NCBI GenBank assembly: GCA_028829895.1
Contig: CM054179.1
Location: forward strand, 37,695,117-37,759,116
Reading direction: 5' to 3'
Origin: Sinotaia quadrata
Taxonomy: Eukaryota > Mollusca > Gastropoda > Architaenioglossa > Viviparidae
DNA length: 64,000 nt
Position 1 is the first letter of the stretch, and the number at the start of each line of letters is the position of its first letter. The notes under the pieces were generated by a model. The model ran no database searches. It saw only the letters and a program-made list of their open reading frames with translations, and was not told the DNA's origin. Shown here piece after piece: positions 47,642-58,766 of the stretch. The translations under genes and the position numbers were made by a program.

Positions 47642-47909
47642 GTATCTATGTATGTGTGTGTGTATGTATGTTTGAGTGTTCACTATCAGGCAATCTTTGT
47701 GACTTCAATTGTCCAAAAATAAACAAGACACAGAGTGGATTTAAAAATCATAAATATAAATTATCAATTTTACAACATATGACGCCACTCATCTCTATGA
47801 ACGTTGGGCATTAATAATATTAATTAATTAATTTGTTTTTTGCATTATTACTTAATAAATTATTTGTATTCATTATTTTTGAAATTGTTGTTGTTCATTC
47901 TATGTGCAG

Positions 47910-48017
47910 AAAAAATTAGTATGGCAAAGGGCAACCAAATCAGATAATTGGGAAAACATGAATGTAAACCAAGGCGTAACGACATATGGGAGCGGAACGC
48001 CCTGTAATTTAAGTCCA
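47910..48017 (+). CDS. Exon 6: Ig-like domain 2, middle part
   Basis: Acceptor CTATGTGCAG (ending 47909), donor GTATGA (from 48018), phase 0 to phase 0, 108 bp, 36 codons. It begins KKLVWQRATK, placing the canonical Ig Trp of strand C just after the split, and ends TPCNLSP with an extra Cys. The middle is polar (SDNWENMNVNQG). It matches exon 9 (TKWLWERKR...RPCDRMQ) in position of Trp and Cys. Confidence 0.87.
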
Positions 48018-48393
48018 GTATGACATTTCTGTCTTCTTCTCTCTTCTTTTACTGAATCCAGTATGATATTTATGTATCCGTCTCTCTTCTTTTATTGAAA
48101 CAGACACGGGACAGAACAATTCACATTTGACTTCTGATCAAGATAATTTATATATTATATAACTGACACATTCAAGTCTTTTGATTTATAGATTATCTTT
48201 ATTGACATAATATATATTTTTGATTTGTACAATATCGTTATTGAATATTAAAGAATTCACATATACACACACACACACACGCAAAATATATGTTGTTGTC
48301 ACATAAAAGACTCTTTTCATTTAAACACCTGGAAACTTCTGAATGTCATTTTAGCATACTCTCTGATTTACTTATAAGCTTAGAAAGAAAATG

Positions 48394-48395
48394 TA

Positions 48396-48478
<83 letters not shown>
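48394..48478. repeat. TC microsatellite
   Basis: Pure TC run of about 80 bp, followed by TCTTTCTC remnants. Confidence 0.98.
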
Positions 48479-48481
<3 letters not shown>

Positions 48482-49479
48482 CTCTTTCTCTTCTCCTATT
48501 ATCACCAAGTACTAGAAGAATACTTCTTCAGATCACACACACACACAAACACACTACTTCACCACACACTGCCTTCGTGTCTGAGCAGCCAAATCAAAAG
48601 ATAATTGACTGTACTAAAGACTATTAGAATCATCACCAGATAGGAGAGGAAACACAATTACACTAAAATGCCCTACAATTGCCTGAATATAGCTCGGCTT
48701 TGAAATAGCAATACAAAGACTTTCCCCTATTTTACTTCATAACATTTAAATGTTTTGATGATGATGATGATGATGTTGGTAGTGGTGGTGATGGTGGTGA
48801 CGACGACGATGATGATAACAAATGGCAAAATAAAATAATACATTTTAAACAGTTTGGTCTAATATTATTTAAACATAAAACAATGCCAATAGACGTACCG
48901 ATAGCCCTTAATTATCTCCACCCATTCCACCCCACATGACTCCCATTTGTCCCACCTCACCATACCCCATCATAACCCATTTCCTCCTACTCTGGCGTGA
49001 AACGATGCCCCTCTAATTCATTGAGATTAAAGCCGACGATAACTTTTTAATGTAATGCAATATTATCATTTATTTGCAAATGTTTGTCAATGCAGTACAC
49101 ACGTAAATAGCGCACTTCACGTATGATGATTAGGTAGAATAATAATGTTAGTCAAAGGATAGTCCGTTACTTTCTTTAGTGGGTTTGCAAATATTGTAAC
49201 TGTCAATGGATACTCAATCACTTCAATAAGTTGCTTTGTAGATCTTGATAATTTCAAGAGGTAAGCTGATAATCATAGCTGAATGATACTAATATCAATT
49301 GATAGTAAGTAAATGCCGTTGAAGGATATTTAAATAATGTAGAGTTAAGGTATACTGAATCGTAAATGGGATTGCATGAAGAATAAATATTGTGTGCATT
49401 AATTGTTCATATAAATTTCACATTAATGCGATATATATTCTGTTACAAAAACAGTTTCAAATCATAACAACATAAAACT

Positions 49480-50010
49480 ATAACCATCAAACCATTACAC
49501 AATCACACCTCATATCTGCACTGTCACCATCATACAACCTCATCTCTACACAATCACACCCACAGTATGACACTACCAAAACATCACACACCACCACATA
49601 AGAACATTACCTAAACATCACACCACAACACTGTGATACTACAGAAACATCACACCAACACTATATAACACTACCAAAACATCACACCACAACTTTATAA
49701 CATTACCAAAATATCACGCCACCACATTGTGACACTCAAAACATCACACAATCACACTGGCACTACAAAAGCATTGCACAACCACACTATTCCACTACCA
49801 AAACATCAGACAACCACACTGTGACACACCAAAACAGCACTCAACCACATTATGACACAATCAAAACATCAGACATCCATACTGTGACATTACCAAAATC
49901 CCACATAATCAAATTATCACTTAGACACATTCACACTACCATCAATCACATCACCACACTACCGTATAATCACACCTTCTGTCTAACACTTAACACTATA
50001 CTACCACGCC
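49480..50010. repeat. Degenerate C/A-rich repeats, roughly 36-40 bp
   Basis: Recurring ACACTACCAAAACATCACAC and CCACACTGTGACACTA with variable spacing. Strand-asymmetric (few G on the + strand). Confidence 0.8.
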
Positions 50011-50309
50011 AAACCAAGCAACAATATTCTCTTTACTCAATATTCTCATAACCTCCGACCACAAAACAACCATACTTTCATACCATCACACTACTAAAAT
50101 TTATTTTCAAAGATGTGTGGAAAATTCCCATCATATATCATTTACATGTAAGTAGGTTTACATAAATTACAAGTAACATATCATCTTAAGATTATAGATT
50201 AAAATTGAAAATTTATTTTAAAAAGAGTTGGGGAAAATTCCCATAATATTTATGTAAGAAGGCTTGAGTGCACTGATGCTATATATAGTCTCTATCTTAA
50301 CATTCCTAG

Positions 50310-50463
50310 GAAAATGAAATCTCCTACGTCCTTACCGTTAATGATGTGGGTGCGGACTATCGTTGCATTGTCGAAGAGCACGGTTTTATCGACGATGTTT
50401 ATTTCATGAAGAATGATGACGCACTAGCAACCCCAGTGAGTCTTTCTGAGGTCAGAGATACAC
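50310..50463 (+). CDS. Exon 7: Ig-like domain 2, last part
   Basis: Acceptor CATTCCTAG (ending 50309), donor GTGAGT (from 50464), phase 0 to phase 1, 154 bp. It opens with ENEISYVLTVNDVGADYRCI, which carries the Ig E strand (YVLTV) and the D-G-Y-C F-strand signature, then VEEHGFIDDVYF and a linker to the next domain (ATPVSLSEVRDT). It pairs with exon 10 in position and phases. Confidence 0.92.
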
Positions 50464-50689
50464 GTGAGTTGATAACTTACGGCGTTGTTGTGAAGTGATG
50501 GAAACGGCAATACGCTTTTGATTATATTCACATGCTGTATATTTCATTGTTGATTCAATAAATTTATTAACCTTCTTGCACATATATTAAAACCTTATGT
50601 TGGAGTAATAAAGGATGGATGAGGACTCGTTAAATATGAATGCAAGATGGATTTTATTACTACTTTAGTAAGAAGTTTCCATTATGCGA

Positions 50690-50890
50690 CAGTAAAACGT
50701 CCATCTTATTATTGTGTAAAGAGTAGAGTATTACGACAACCTTATAATCCGCCAAGTGAGAGACATGTTGGTCTTCTGGGAAAATTATTAATAACTATAA
50801 ATTAAGATTCTCAATTACTTGTAATTAGTTATGTATTGTTAATTAATAAATAATAACCATCACGAGTGAAGGGTGTCCAGAGCTGTCACA
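50690..50890 (-). mobile_element. Partial LTR, reverse orientation
   Basis: In reverse complement it begins TGTGACAGCTCTGG at 50890 and contains AACTAATTACAAGTAATTGA and TCTCACTTGGCGGAT, matching the left 200 bp of the solo LTR at 17413. The other end is missing. Confidence 0.72.
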
Positions 50891-50929
50891 GATAGATAGT
50901 GTTGAGTGATCTAAGTGTTAGTTCAAACA

Positions 50930-51232
50930 TCTCGCCAAAACACTTTAGAACACGTATTAAAAATCTATCTAGATCACCTAACAAAATTGACGCTGACGGC
51001 TCCAATAGATCTATAGGAATTGGAGCAGCCCTTCACTCTTACCAAGGCACATACACCTACAAATTATACTTTGCTCCCGGAATATTAACAGCTGAATCGG
51101 TAGCAATACAGAATGTACTTTCAGACCTGAACAAAACCCCACCCTTACCCTTTAATAAAAACAAATACTTATTCATTACCTTCAATACACCCAGACAAAC
51201 TAGGGAAAATCAGGTTTATATAGTAAACTAGT
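50930..51232 (+). pseudogene. LINE RNase H domain fragment
   Basis: The frame at 50899-51231 contains KIDADGSNRSIGIGAALHS (the TDGS---G-GAA block of RNase H) and FAPGILTAESVAIQNVLSDL (the -I-TAE--AI--AL block). This is the RNase H module found at the C-terminus of I-, Jockey- and R1-related LINEs and not the LTR-element version, judging by the TAE--AI pattern. The expected first Asp (TDGS) is in place. The frame stops at 51229 in a minisatellite. No RT is attached. It may belong to the same family as the fragments at 11570 and 32380. Confidence 0.75.
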
Positions 51233-51720
51233 ATATTAACCTTAAATGTTAAGGGGAAAATCAGGTTTATAAAGTAAACTAGTCTATTAAATGTAAATGT
51301 TTAGGGGAAATCAGATTTATAAGATACACTTGTCTTTTAACTGTATATGTTTGGGGGGAAATTAATTTTATAAAGTAAATAAGTATATTGAACTGTATAT
51401 GTTTAAAGAAAAATCAGTTTTTTTTATCTATCTTATATAAGTATAAATAAATAAGTATATTGAACTGTATATGTTTAAAGAAAAATCAGGTTTTTTTGAT
51501 CTATCTTATTGACATTATTTTTTGAGGGGGGGAGGGGGAGGTTAATAATGTAAACTAATCTATTAAACTGTATATGTTTAGGGAAAAATCAGGTTTATAA
51601 ACTAAACTAGTCTGTTTTCTTTATATATTTATAGAAATATTAGGTTTATAAAGTAAATGTGTCTATTGGATTTCTGTGTTCTAGATAGTCGGGTTCATAC
51701 GTTTCTCGTTTGGGGATTGT
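51205..51720. repeat. Degenerate 50-60-bp minisatellite starting in LINE sequence
   Basis: About eight diverged units with GGGAAAATCAGGTTTATAAA and GTAAACTAGTCTATTAAACT. The first unit lies inside the last codons of the RNase H frame (RENQVYIVN), so the repeat grew from the LINE end. Confidence 0.85.
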
Positions 51721-51729
51721 ATTGGCTTA

Positions 51730-52375
51730 GGGACAAATCAGATTTGTAAAGAAAACATGAATGTACCAGTTTAGTGGACAAATCAGATTTGTAAAGAAAA
51801 CATGAATGTACCAGTTTAGTGGACAAATCAGATTTGTAAAGAAAACATGAATGTACCAGTTTAGTGGACAAATCAGATTTGTAAAAAAAACATGAATATT
51901 AGATTGTACCAGTTTAGTGGACAAATCAGATTTGTAAAAAAAACATGAATGTACCAGTTTAGTGGACAAATCAGATTTGTAAAAAAAAACATGAATGTAC
52001 CAGTTTAGTGGACAAATCAGATTTGTAAAAAAAAACATGAATATTAGATTGTACCAGTTTAGTGGACAAATCAGATTTGTAAAGAAAACATGAATGTACC
52101 AGTTTAGTGGACAAATCAGATTTGTAAAAAAAACATGAATGTACCAGTTTAGTGGACAAATCAGATTTGTAAAAAAAACATGAATATTAGATTGTACCAG
52201 TTTAGTGGACAAATCAGATTTGTAAAAAAAACATGAATGTACCAGTTTAGTGGACAAATCAGATTTGTAAAAAAAACATGAATGTACCAGTTTAGTGGAC
52301 AAATCAGATTTGTAAAAAAAACATGAATGTACCAGTTTAGTGGACAAATCAGATTTGTAAAGTAAAAATATGTTA
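51730..52375. repeat. 45-57-bp minisatellite, about 13 units
   Basis: Units with GTTTAGTGGACAAATCAGAT and TTGTAAAAAAAACATGAATG. Every third or fourth unit has an extra ATTAGATT, giving a higher-order pattern. The minus-strand 206-codon frame here is repeat-derived. A single isolated unit lies at about 53068-53098. Confidence 0.95.
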
Positions 52376-52524
52376 GATTGTAAATGCTTAGGAACAAATC
52401 TGGTTTATAAAGTTAATTAGGTATTAGTTTATGTATTTCTAGGAACAAGTCAGGTGTATAATTATATTTGTTTATTGTATATGTTTGGGGACAACTTGAA
52501 TTTTGAAAGTAAATTTGTCTGACT

Positions 52525-52628
52525 GTATAGACTTTGGCCATGAAAACGTAAAACTGCTGCCTAACAGAACCATTGTCCTCTCTCACTTTGGCCATGAAAA
52601 CGTAAAACTGCTGCCTAACAGAACCATT

Positions 52629-52668
<40 letters not shown>

Positions 52669-52680
52669 ACGCACACACAC
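52525..52680. repeat. 51-bp duplication, TC and CA tracts
   Basis: Two copies of a segment with GGCCATGAAAACGTAAAACT and GCTGCCTAACAGAACCATTG, then TC (52630-52662) and CA runs. Confidence 0.93.
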
Positions 52681-53625
52681 ACAAACACACAAACATATAA
52701 GCTGTTACTCAAGTGAGTGCAAAAGTAATTGCTTTTTCGATAGATAAAAACTATCATTAAAGACAGAAAACAGACCACGTTCCCAGATTAAAAATAACAT
52801 GATGTTACTTTAACATCGTTTCCATTCTTTGTTTACTCCGATGCGAAAGAAGCTTTCCTTTTCTAAGAACTGGTTTAATCTATCAATTTGTATAGGATCG
52901 CGTAAGGATTAACGTTTTAGCAGAACTATTCATGTTGTTTCATTCTTCGATGAATCTAGTACTATAAACATTACAATAACGGCAAAATGTTCAACTCAAT
53001 AAACATCCAGTGATGCTTCACCTAAGTTCCATAGAGGGTAAGAAATCCTGTTTTTCCGAAAAATATGTTTAGTGGACAAATCAGATTTGTAAAAAAAAAT
53101 CCATAAGTGGTATTCTTCTCTTAAGTTTCTGCTTATTGGTTAACTTTCTGTGAATCATACTGAGAAATTGCCTCAGTAAATTTTCTCAAAGAATTTAGAC
53201 AACCTGTATTTTTGACATGCCTGTGCAATTTTAACTCACTGACCCAGAGCTTTATTATGCAGTTTTATTTTAGAGACTAATTATATATAACGTTTTATAT
53301 TGTCATAACTGTTATTTTTAATATATTTAGCTTAATTCCAATTATTTTGTTTTCGTTAATTTTCAATCACAAATTCGTCGCCATTTTACAGTCGGGGTCA
53401 GGAGAGTCTCTTGACAATTCTTTCATTCCAATATGTATGCATGAAATGTGTGTTTAAAACTTTAAATTAATTATAATATTCCTCTATGTATGAATGTAAA
53501 ATGTGTTAAAATATTCTTTTATGTAGGAATGTAAAATGTGTTAAATCTTTTAAATTAATAACAGTATTCTTCTATGTATGCATGTAAAATGTTTTAAAAT
53601 CTATAAATTAATTACCATATCCCTC

Positions 53626-55959
53626 TGTCACGGAAATGAGGAAAATATTAATAAATTTTTTTTCTCTTCCTCTAAGTATTTTCTAACTCTAAACTATGAA
53701 TGAAACCGCTAAGTTAATTAAAAGCGGGACAAGGTGAAAATGACCATTTTGTCAACAACTCGAAAACTAAGTCGGAAACACTAGCTTTAAGTTTGTGCCG
53801 GGAGAATAGGAAAATGATAATTAACTTGCTGGCTGACCAGGAACCCATGCCCATAAATCTGTGTCAGTGTAGAGTATATGGCAGCCGGTGTATTGTTTTA
53901 TGAAAGTATTATTGAACTAGAATTTTGAGATTATTGGAAAGTTAATATTTGTATTACTAAGTTAAAAAGGTTGGTCTGAGTGTACAACCATTTCTTGCTG
54001 TGAGTTAATGTATGGCTTGCCAGGTGGCCATGAGTTGCCATACTAGCTGTAGTTTTAAAATAAAATACGAGAGGAATGTCGCTCTGGGATTTTAGTGTGC
54101 TCTGAGAGAATTAGTTAGATAGGTCAAATGGATACGTAAATCACAGGTGTCAGCTGGTGGCACTAATAGAAGTGGACCTTCAGAATGGTCAGAATTATTC
54201 GTCAGCACATACAGTGCCGTGCTGGTTGTAAATGGGGGTAGCGTGTGTGCTGGAAGGGGGTGTGTTCCAGTCAGCTCAGAGAAGGGATGTGCAAGAACTT
54301 TGTGTATAAAAGAGGATATGGAGCCAGGGGCAGATGAGAAACATGGAAAATGTAGCGTGTTGTACAGAGGTGGAGGTACACCTCTGTTAGAGTTTCTCCC
54401 TGCTTGTTTGTATCAGGGTCCTCTATATTCTGCAGGAGAAGAAGGACAGAACAGAAGGAGAATTCCTGAACACTGTAACAGAGTGCCAGATGTCTACCCG
54501 GCTGCATATGGATAGCGCATCGTAAAGGCCGCTGCAGTTTTAGGTGAACCAGTCAAACAGGACAGTAATCTCAGGTTTTCAAAGACTCTGTGCATAGACC
54601 ATGGGTGATCGATTATTTTCCATGCAGAGGCAAATTCCTGATGGAAGTTTAATGTCACTAGTCGCTGGGAGATGTTAAAGAATGAGATGTTACATAATGG
54701 TAGTAACTATCGTTGGAAGCAGTAGCGGTCATGCATGAGGCATACCGCCGAGAACGGCAAAGGTTGGCCGTTATGAAGAAGAGAAGAGAAGAGATGAGAA
54801 ATGAAGAAGAGAAGAGAAGAGATGAGAAACGAATAAGAGAAGAGAAGAGATGAGAAACGAAGAAGAGAAGAGAAGAGATGAGAGACGAAGTTAAGAGAAG
54901 AGACGAGATTAAGTGAGCAGAAATTGAAGAAAAGAAGAGAGAAGAGAGAACGCAATGAGAGCTGAGAAATTAGGCCTAACGAGAGAAGCGCACGGGAGCG
55001 TGAAGTTGTAGCAGCCGTCGTAGCAGTGAGGACAGCCAGGTCGAGACGTCGACGATGTTTTTGTTGTATCATCAAAAACCCCCAGCACAAGAAGAAAGTG
55101 TAATGATGTGAGCCCAGCACAAGAAGAAAGTAACGAATTATATTAGCAGAGAACAAGAGAAAGTAACGAATTATGTGAGCAGAGAACAAGAGAAAGTAAC
55201 GAACTATACGAGCAGAGAACAAGGAGAAAATGACGATACATGTGTGAGTAAAAGAAAATTCTAACTAATTAGGGAAATCTCAGAGCACATAAATATAAAC
55301 TAAAACTAAAAACTAAAAGCTAGAATCTTAATTAAGCCTTAAACTAAAAATTAGAAATAAATCTTAATATAAGATAATATTGATGGAATTGTTGAAGGAG
55401 ACTTGCAAGTCAAATGACATTTGCTTATTATTATTGAACTTTGATACAAGAGCATTGGCGCCAGAACTTATAAATAATGACTGATACATTATGTTGTAAA
55501 ATGCTTAAATCTATTTAGAAGTAGTACTGCATGGATAAATTGAATTTTGTATTTCTTTTATTTTATTTCACCATTCATCATTCTTTCTTTCTTTCTCCCC
55601 CGTTTCCCATGGGTGCGAGTGTGGATGGCTGAATGACTAACCAACGTGTGAAAGGAAACCCATAGACCAATAAATTTGAATATATATACTCTGACATTGA
55701 GCCTTTCTCCTGTCTATGGTTTCGAAAGAGTGGTTGCTGTCGTTGTTATACGTTGTGTCGTCTGTGCCGTCTACACTTCGCCCCTACCCGTATGCAAGCA
55801 CACATGCAAATATGTCGGCAATACGTAACCTACACGCAGAATTAAATTCGAGCCAAACAATCATCTTGGTATTCTGTGTGCAATTCTCTTTATGCAAGTC
55901 CTACGTGGCGTCGACAAGCCACCACCCTCCCCTCATCAGAGAGAAGGTGGGCGGCGACA
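53626..55959 (+). mobile_element. LTR element (2.33 kb) with exact 5-bp target duplication (CCCTC)
   Basis: Begins TGTCACGGAAATGAGG at 53626 and ends GGGCGGCGACA at 55959. CCCTC flanks both sides (53621-53625 and 55960-55964). It has TG...CA termini and a GA-rich tandem region (about 54775-54960, AAGAAGAGAAGAGAAGAGAT). The 122-codon frame at 54147-54515 has no recognised domain. Most likely a long solo LTR. Ends are shared with 46928-47641 (inverted) and, at one end, with 23005-24752. Confidence 0.82.
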
Positions 55960-55972
55960 CCCTCTATGTATG

Positions 55973-56641
55973 TGTAACGCCAACGTCACTTAGTTAATGG
56001 CTGCTTGCTCAATGCAATATATAATTAAGGAGCAAACCTAAGTTTCCAGTTTATCACTTTATAACTCCAATCTATCTTATATTCCGGTCTCAACTTACAG
56101 TTTCATGCAATGGTATTCATTAGCCCGATACATGCACATGGATAATAAATACAGCATATAAAAAATGTCAAGTGTTAGCATATTGCATGTGTGCAGCCCA
56201 GTTTTAACACTTGTAACAATAGTAATCAACTCACATAATAAATCTTATTAAAACACAAGTATAACACATCAGTAACAAAACTACATGAAATATTTCTAAG
56301 TCCATTCTCTCTCAGCTAACCCACCATCAAGCTAAAGGCTGCCTTTCAAAACTGGACTTCTTTCCACTCCATATTCAATGTGATTGGACAGTAGAATTTG
56401 CTATAGCAAATAAAATTTTAATCTCAACCCAATCGCTGATCTCGTTCTCGTTAATCATACATTTTGGATAATAAAACCTACTCACTAGCTTGCATTACAT
56501 CAGCAAATCTAGAATATTCTTGCCTGAACATTTACTTCAACTTAGACACTTTCAAAAATAAGAAGTTCCCAAGGTCGGGTTACTCTGCCAATTTAACAAT
56601 TTAAATTTTAAAATAGGGATAGGCAAATTTACTCCATCACA
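55973..56641 (+). mobile_element. Solo LTR with exact 5-bp target duplication (GTATG)
   Basis: Begins TGTAACGCCAACGTC and ends TTTACTCCATCACA. GTATG flanks both sides (55968-55972 and 56642-56646). Length 669 bp. Both ends match the solo LTR at 17413-17930. It sits only 13 bp from the end of the larger LTR element, in the same minisatellite. Confidence 0.85.
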
Positions 56642-56968
56642 GTATGCATGTAAAATGTGTTAACACTTTTAAAATTAATTATAATATTCCTCTATATGCA
56701 TGCAAAATGTGTTTAAAACATTACATTAATTACAATATTCCAATATGTATGCATATAACATATGTAAAAACTATAAATTAATGACAATATTCCAATATGT
56801 ATGCATATAAAATATAAAAACTATAAATTAATGACAACATTCCTATATGTATGCATATAAAGTATGTTAATAGCTTTCAGTTCATTACAATATTCAAATG
56901 TATGTGTGCATATAAAATGTGTTGATAACTTTCATCTACAATGCTAATTGAAACTCTATTGATGACAG

Positions 56969-57084
56969 GATTGCCAACTAATGTCACGATGAAAGTGGAA
57001 CCTATGAAAGAGTCGTATGAAGAAAAAGAAAAACTAATGATGTCCTGTACATGTTCAATTGGCAAAGAAGTAGATGGCCTTCAG
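56969..57084 (+). CDS. Exon 8: Ig-like domain 3, first part
   Basis: Acceptor ATTGATGACAG (ending 56968), donor GTAAAG (from 57085), phase 1 to phase 0, 116 bp, exactly the length and phases of exon 5. It reads LPTNVTMKVEP, then the B strand KLMMSCTCS with the canonical Ig Cys followed by a second Cys two residues on, and ends GKEVDGLQ. NVT is a possible glycosylation site. Confidence 0.88.
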
Positions 57085-57224
57085 GTAAAGTTAAATCGTT
57101 CTACTGTCAGTTGGGGTTTGTGTATTCTAATAGGAATTTCTTTCTTATGGAAATAAATGAACTTCAAAATAAATAAATAAATAAATATGTTTGAATCAAT
57201 TATATAAACTTTGTCATTTCCTCC

Positions 57225-57440
57225 TGTGACAGGCATGCTGCTTAGTTAATGAAAATGATTATTCTTATTAATTAATCTTTCATAACAAATTGCAAGTGAT
57301 GAGAATCTTAATTTATTTTTTAATGATCCTCCAACAGACATGACTCCTCTATCTCACTTTGACGGATATTTTGGTGCTGTAAACGTTTTTTTCTATTTCA
57401 CAACATTTACAGTCACATAATGTTTCCAGAGAAGTCTTTT
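57225..57440 (+). mobile_element. Partial LTR (left part of the 17413 family)
   Basis: Begins TGTGACAGGCATGC and contains TTAATCTTTCATAACAAATT then GCAAGTGATGAGAATCTTAA, as in the LTRs at 17413 and 45204. The right end is not found. What follows is C/A-rich sequence that could be the internal part of such an element. Confidence 0.7.
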
Positions 57441-58385
57441 CACAGACACCAACCATAACAACAGCGGAAACAGAGGGTCAAGCCAGACAACTGAAACTAA
57501 ATACACCCACAATGAAGAAGAAGCTGAAAATCGCCAAAACCAAAACTAGCAACACTATCACAAAAGAGAAAGTAGACCAAACATAAATCAACAGCTATAA
57601 CCCCACCACTAAGGACAACCAAAAAGAATCAGAGACACAGGCAATAGACCCAGCTGAGGAAGGAACAGTAGAGGAGATGAGCAAATGTGTGCACAGTCTT
57701 GTAACAGCTCCGTTACTGTCATCTATCACCACAAGTTCAACCAGCAGCAAGCATTCAGTGGCGGGGAAAGAAAAAGACGGCGTCCACCACCACAAACTCG
57801 AAAACAGCACACACCAGAACAACAGCCGCCTCAACAACGTCACCAAGCACAACATTATACCTCAATCCTCATTTAAGGGCACGAGCTTCAAACAGCAGCA
57901 GTTGAACAATAGCAGCTACTAATACAAACATTACAGGATTACTACAAGCAACAAGTCGCTAACATGATATTTTTCATGTTCGAGGCTCTATATTATATTA
58001 CAATCTGGAGCCATACAGAAGACCACAGAAAAATAACCAGAGGCAGGAGAGGAACAAACACCAGTGAAAAGGACAGGGGGTTGAACACCCTGGGCGTGTA
58101 TACCAACAAGGTACAGATCTGGTATGGGACTAGCCTGGGCTCTGTGTTACACCACACCCACCCTCTCCCCTCCGCAGTGATCAACGGTTTCCGGGCACTT
58201 CCAAGAAAGGAAAAACACCCAACAAACAATCACCTTTGAACGTCACGGACCCACCCTACTCAGGAACAAGACGTAAAACTAAAAAACGAATATCGACTTA
58301 GCCACCAGGCTCAACCCCTCTACCCCTCACACACACAAACCACCCCCTCCGACTCGGTCTAGGCCGGAAGCGCTCTCCATAAGAA
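57441..58385. other. C/A-rich unassigned stretch, possible retroelement remnant
   Basis: The + frames are rich in Lys, Thr, Gln, Asn and Ser (an 81-codon frame at 57677-57922 begins MSKCVHSLVTAPLL). No RT, protease or zinc knuckle is recognisable. Composition resembles 15881-17412. It lies next to a partial LTR and may be gag-like, but this is a guess. Confidence 0.3.
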
Positions 58386-58766
58386 AGCAAAGCTCAATAG
58401 AACTAATATTTAAAGAGATAAGGAATTACAAACAGGCTCAATAGAACTAATATTTAAAGAGATAAGGAATTACAAACAGGCTCAATAGAGCTAATATTTT
58501 TTTATTAGAATATTGCAAACCAATCTCAATTGAACTAATATTTAAACATGTGGGACATTACAAAACAAGCTCATTAGAACTAGTATTTTAACAGGTAAGG
58601 CATTGCAAAACAGTCTCCATAAATTAATATTTAAACAAGCATGGCATCAATAGAACTAATATTTAAACAGCTAGGTCAATACACAACTGACTAAATAGAA
58701 TTAATATTTACACACCTAGAGCATTACAAAACAGACTCAAAAGAACTAATATTCAAAACGCTAGGG

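Larger units (their letters stand above)
42577..47909 (+). other. Intron 5 (about 5.3 kb)
   Basis: Contains GATA/GGTA microsatellites (42765-42910), AT-rich sequence (42915-43130), a T/G-rich unassigned stretch (43130-43660), and three LTR-type elements (43667, 45204, 46928) listed separately. Confidence 0.85.
48018..50309 (+). other. Intron 6 (about 2.3 kb)
   Basis: Contains a TC microsatellite (48394-48478), a GAT/GGT tract (48755-48815), unique sequence (48820-49480) and a C/A-rich degenerate repeat (49480-50010). Confidence 0.85.
53430..56935. repeat. Roughly 60-bp minisatellite split by two LTR insertions
   Basis: Units with TATGTATGCATGTAAAATGT and AATTAATTATAATATTCCTC lie at 53430-53625 and at 56642-56935. 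Joining the two sides across the insertions restores an ordinary unit (CCCTCT + ATGTATG + CATGTAAAATG). Confidence 0.9.
50464..56968 (+). other. Intron 7 (about 6.5 kb)
   Basis: Contains a partial inverted LTR (50690-50890), a LINE RNase H fragment (50930-51230), three minisatellites (51235-51720, 51730-52375, 52525-52640), unique sequence (52700-53420), and a roughly 60-bp array interrupted by two LTR elements (53430-56935). Confidence 0.85.

Noticed and set aside
51727..52347. 206-codon minus-strand open frame, the longest in the window
   Set aside because: It is made wholly of a 45-57-bp tandem repeat read in shifting registers. The protein is a repeated LSTKLVHSCFFYKSD pattern. No start, splice or domain support.
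54147..54515. 122-codon + strand frame
   Set aside because: Lies wholly inside an LTR element and shows no domain or conserved exon signals.
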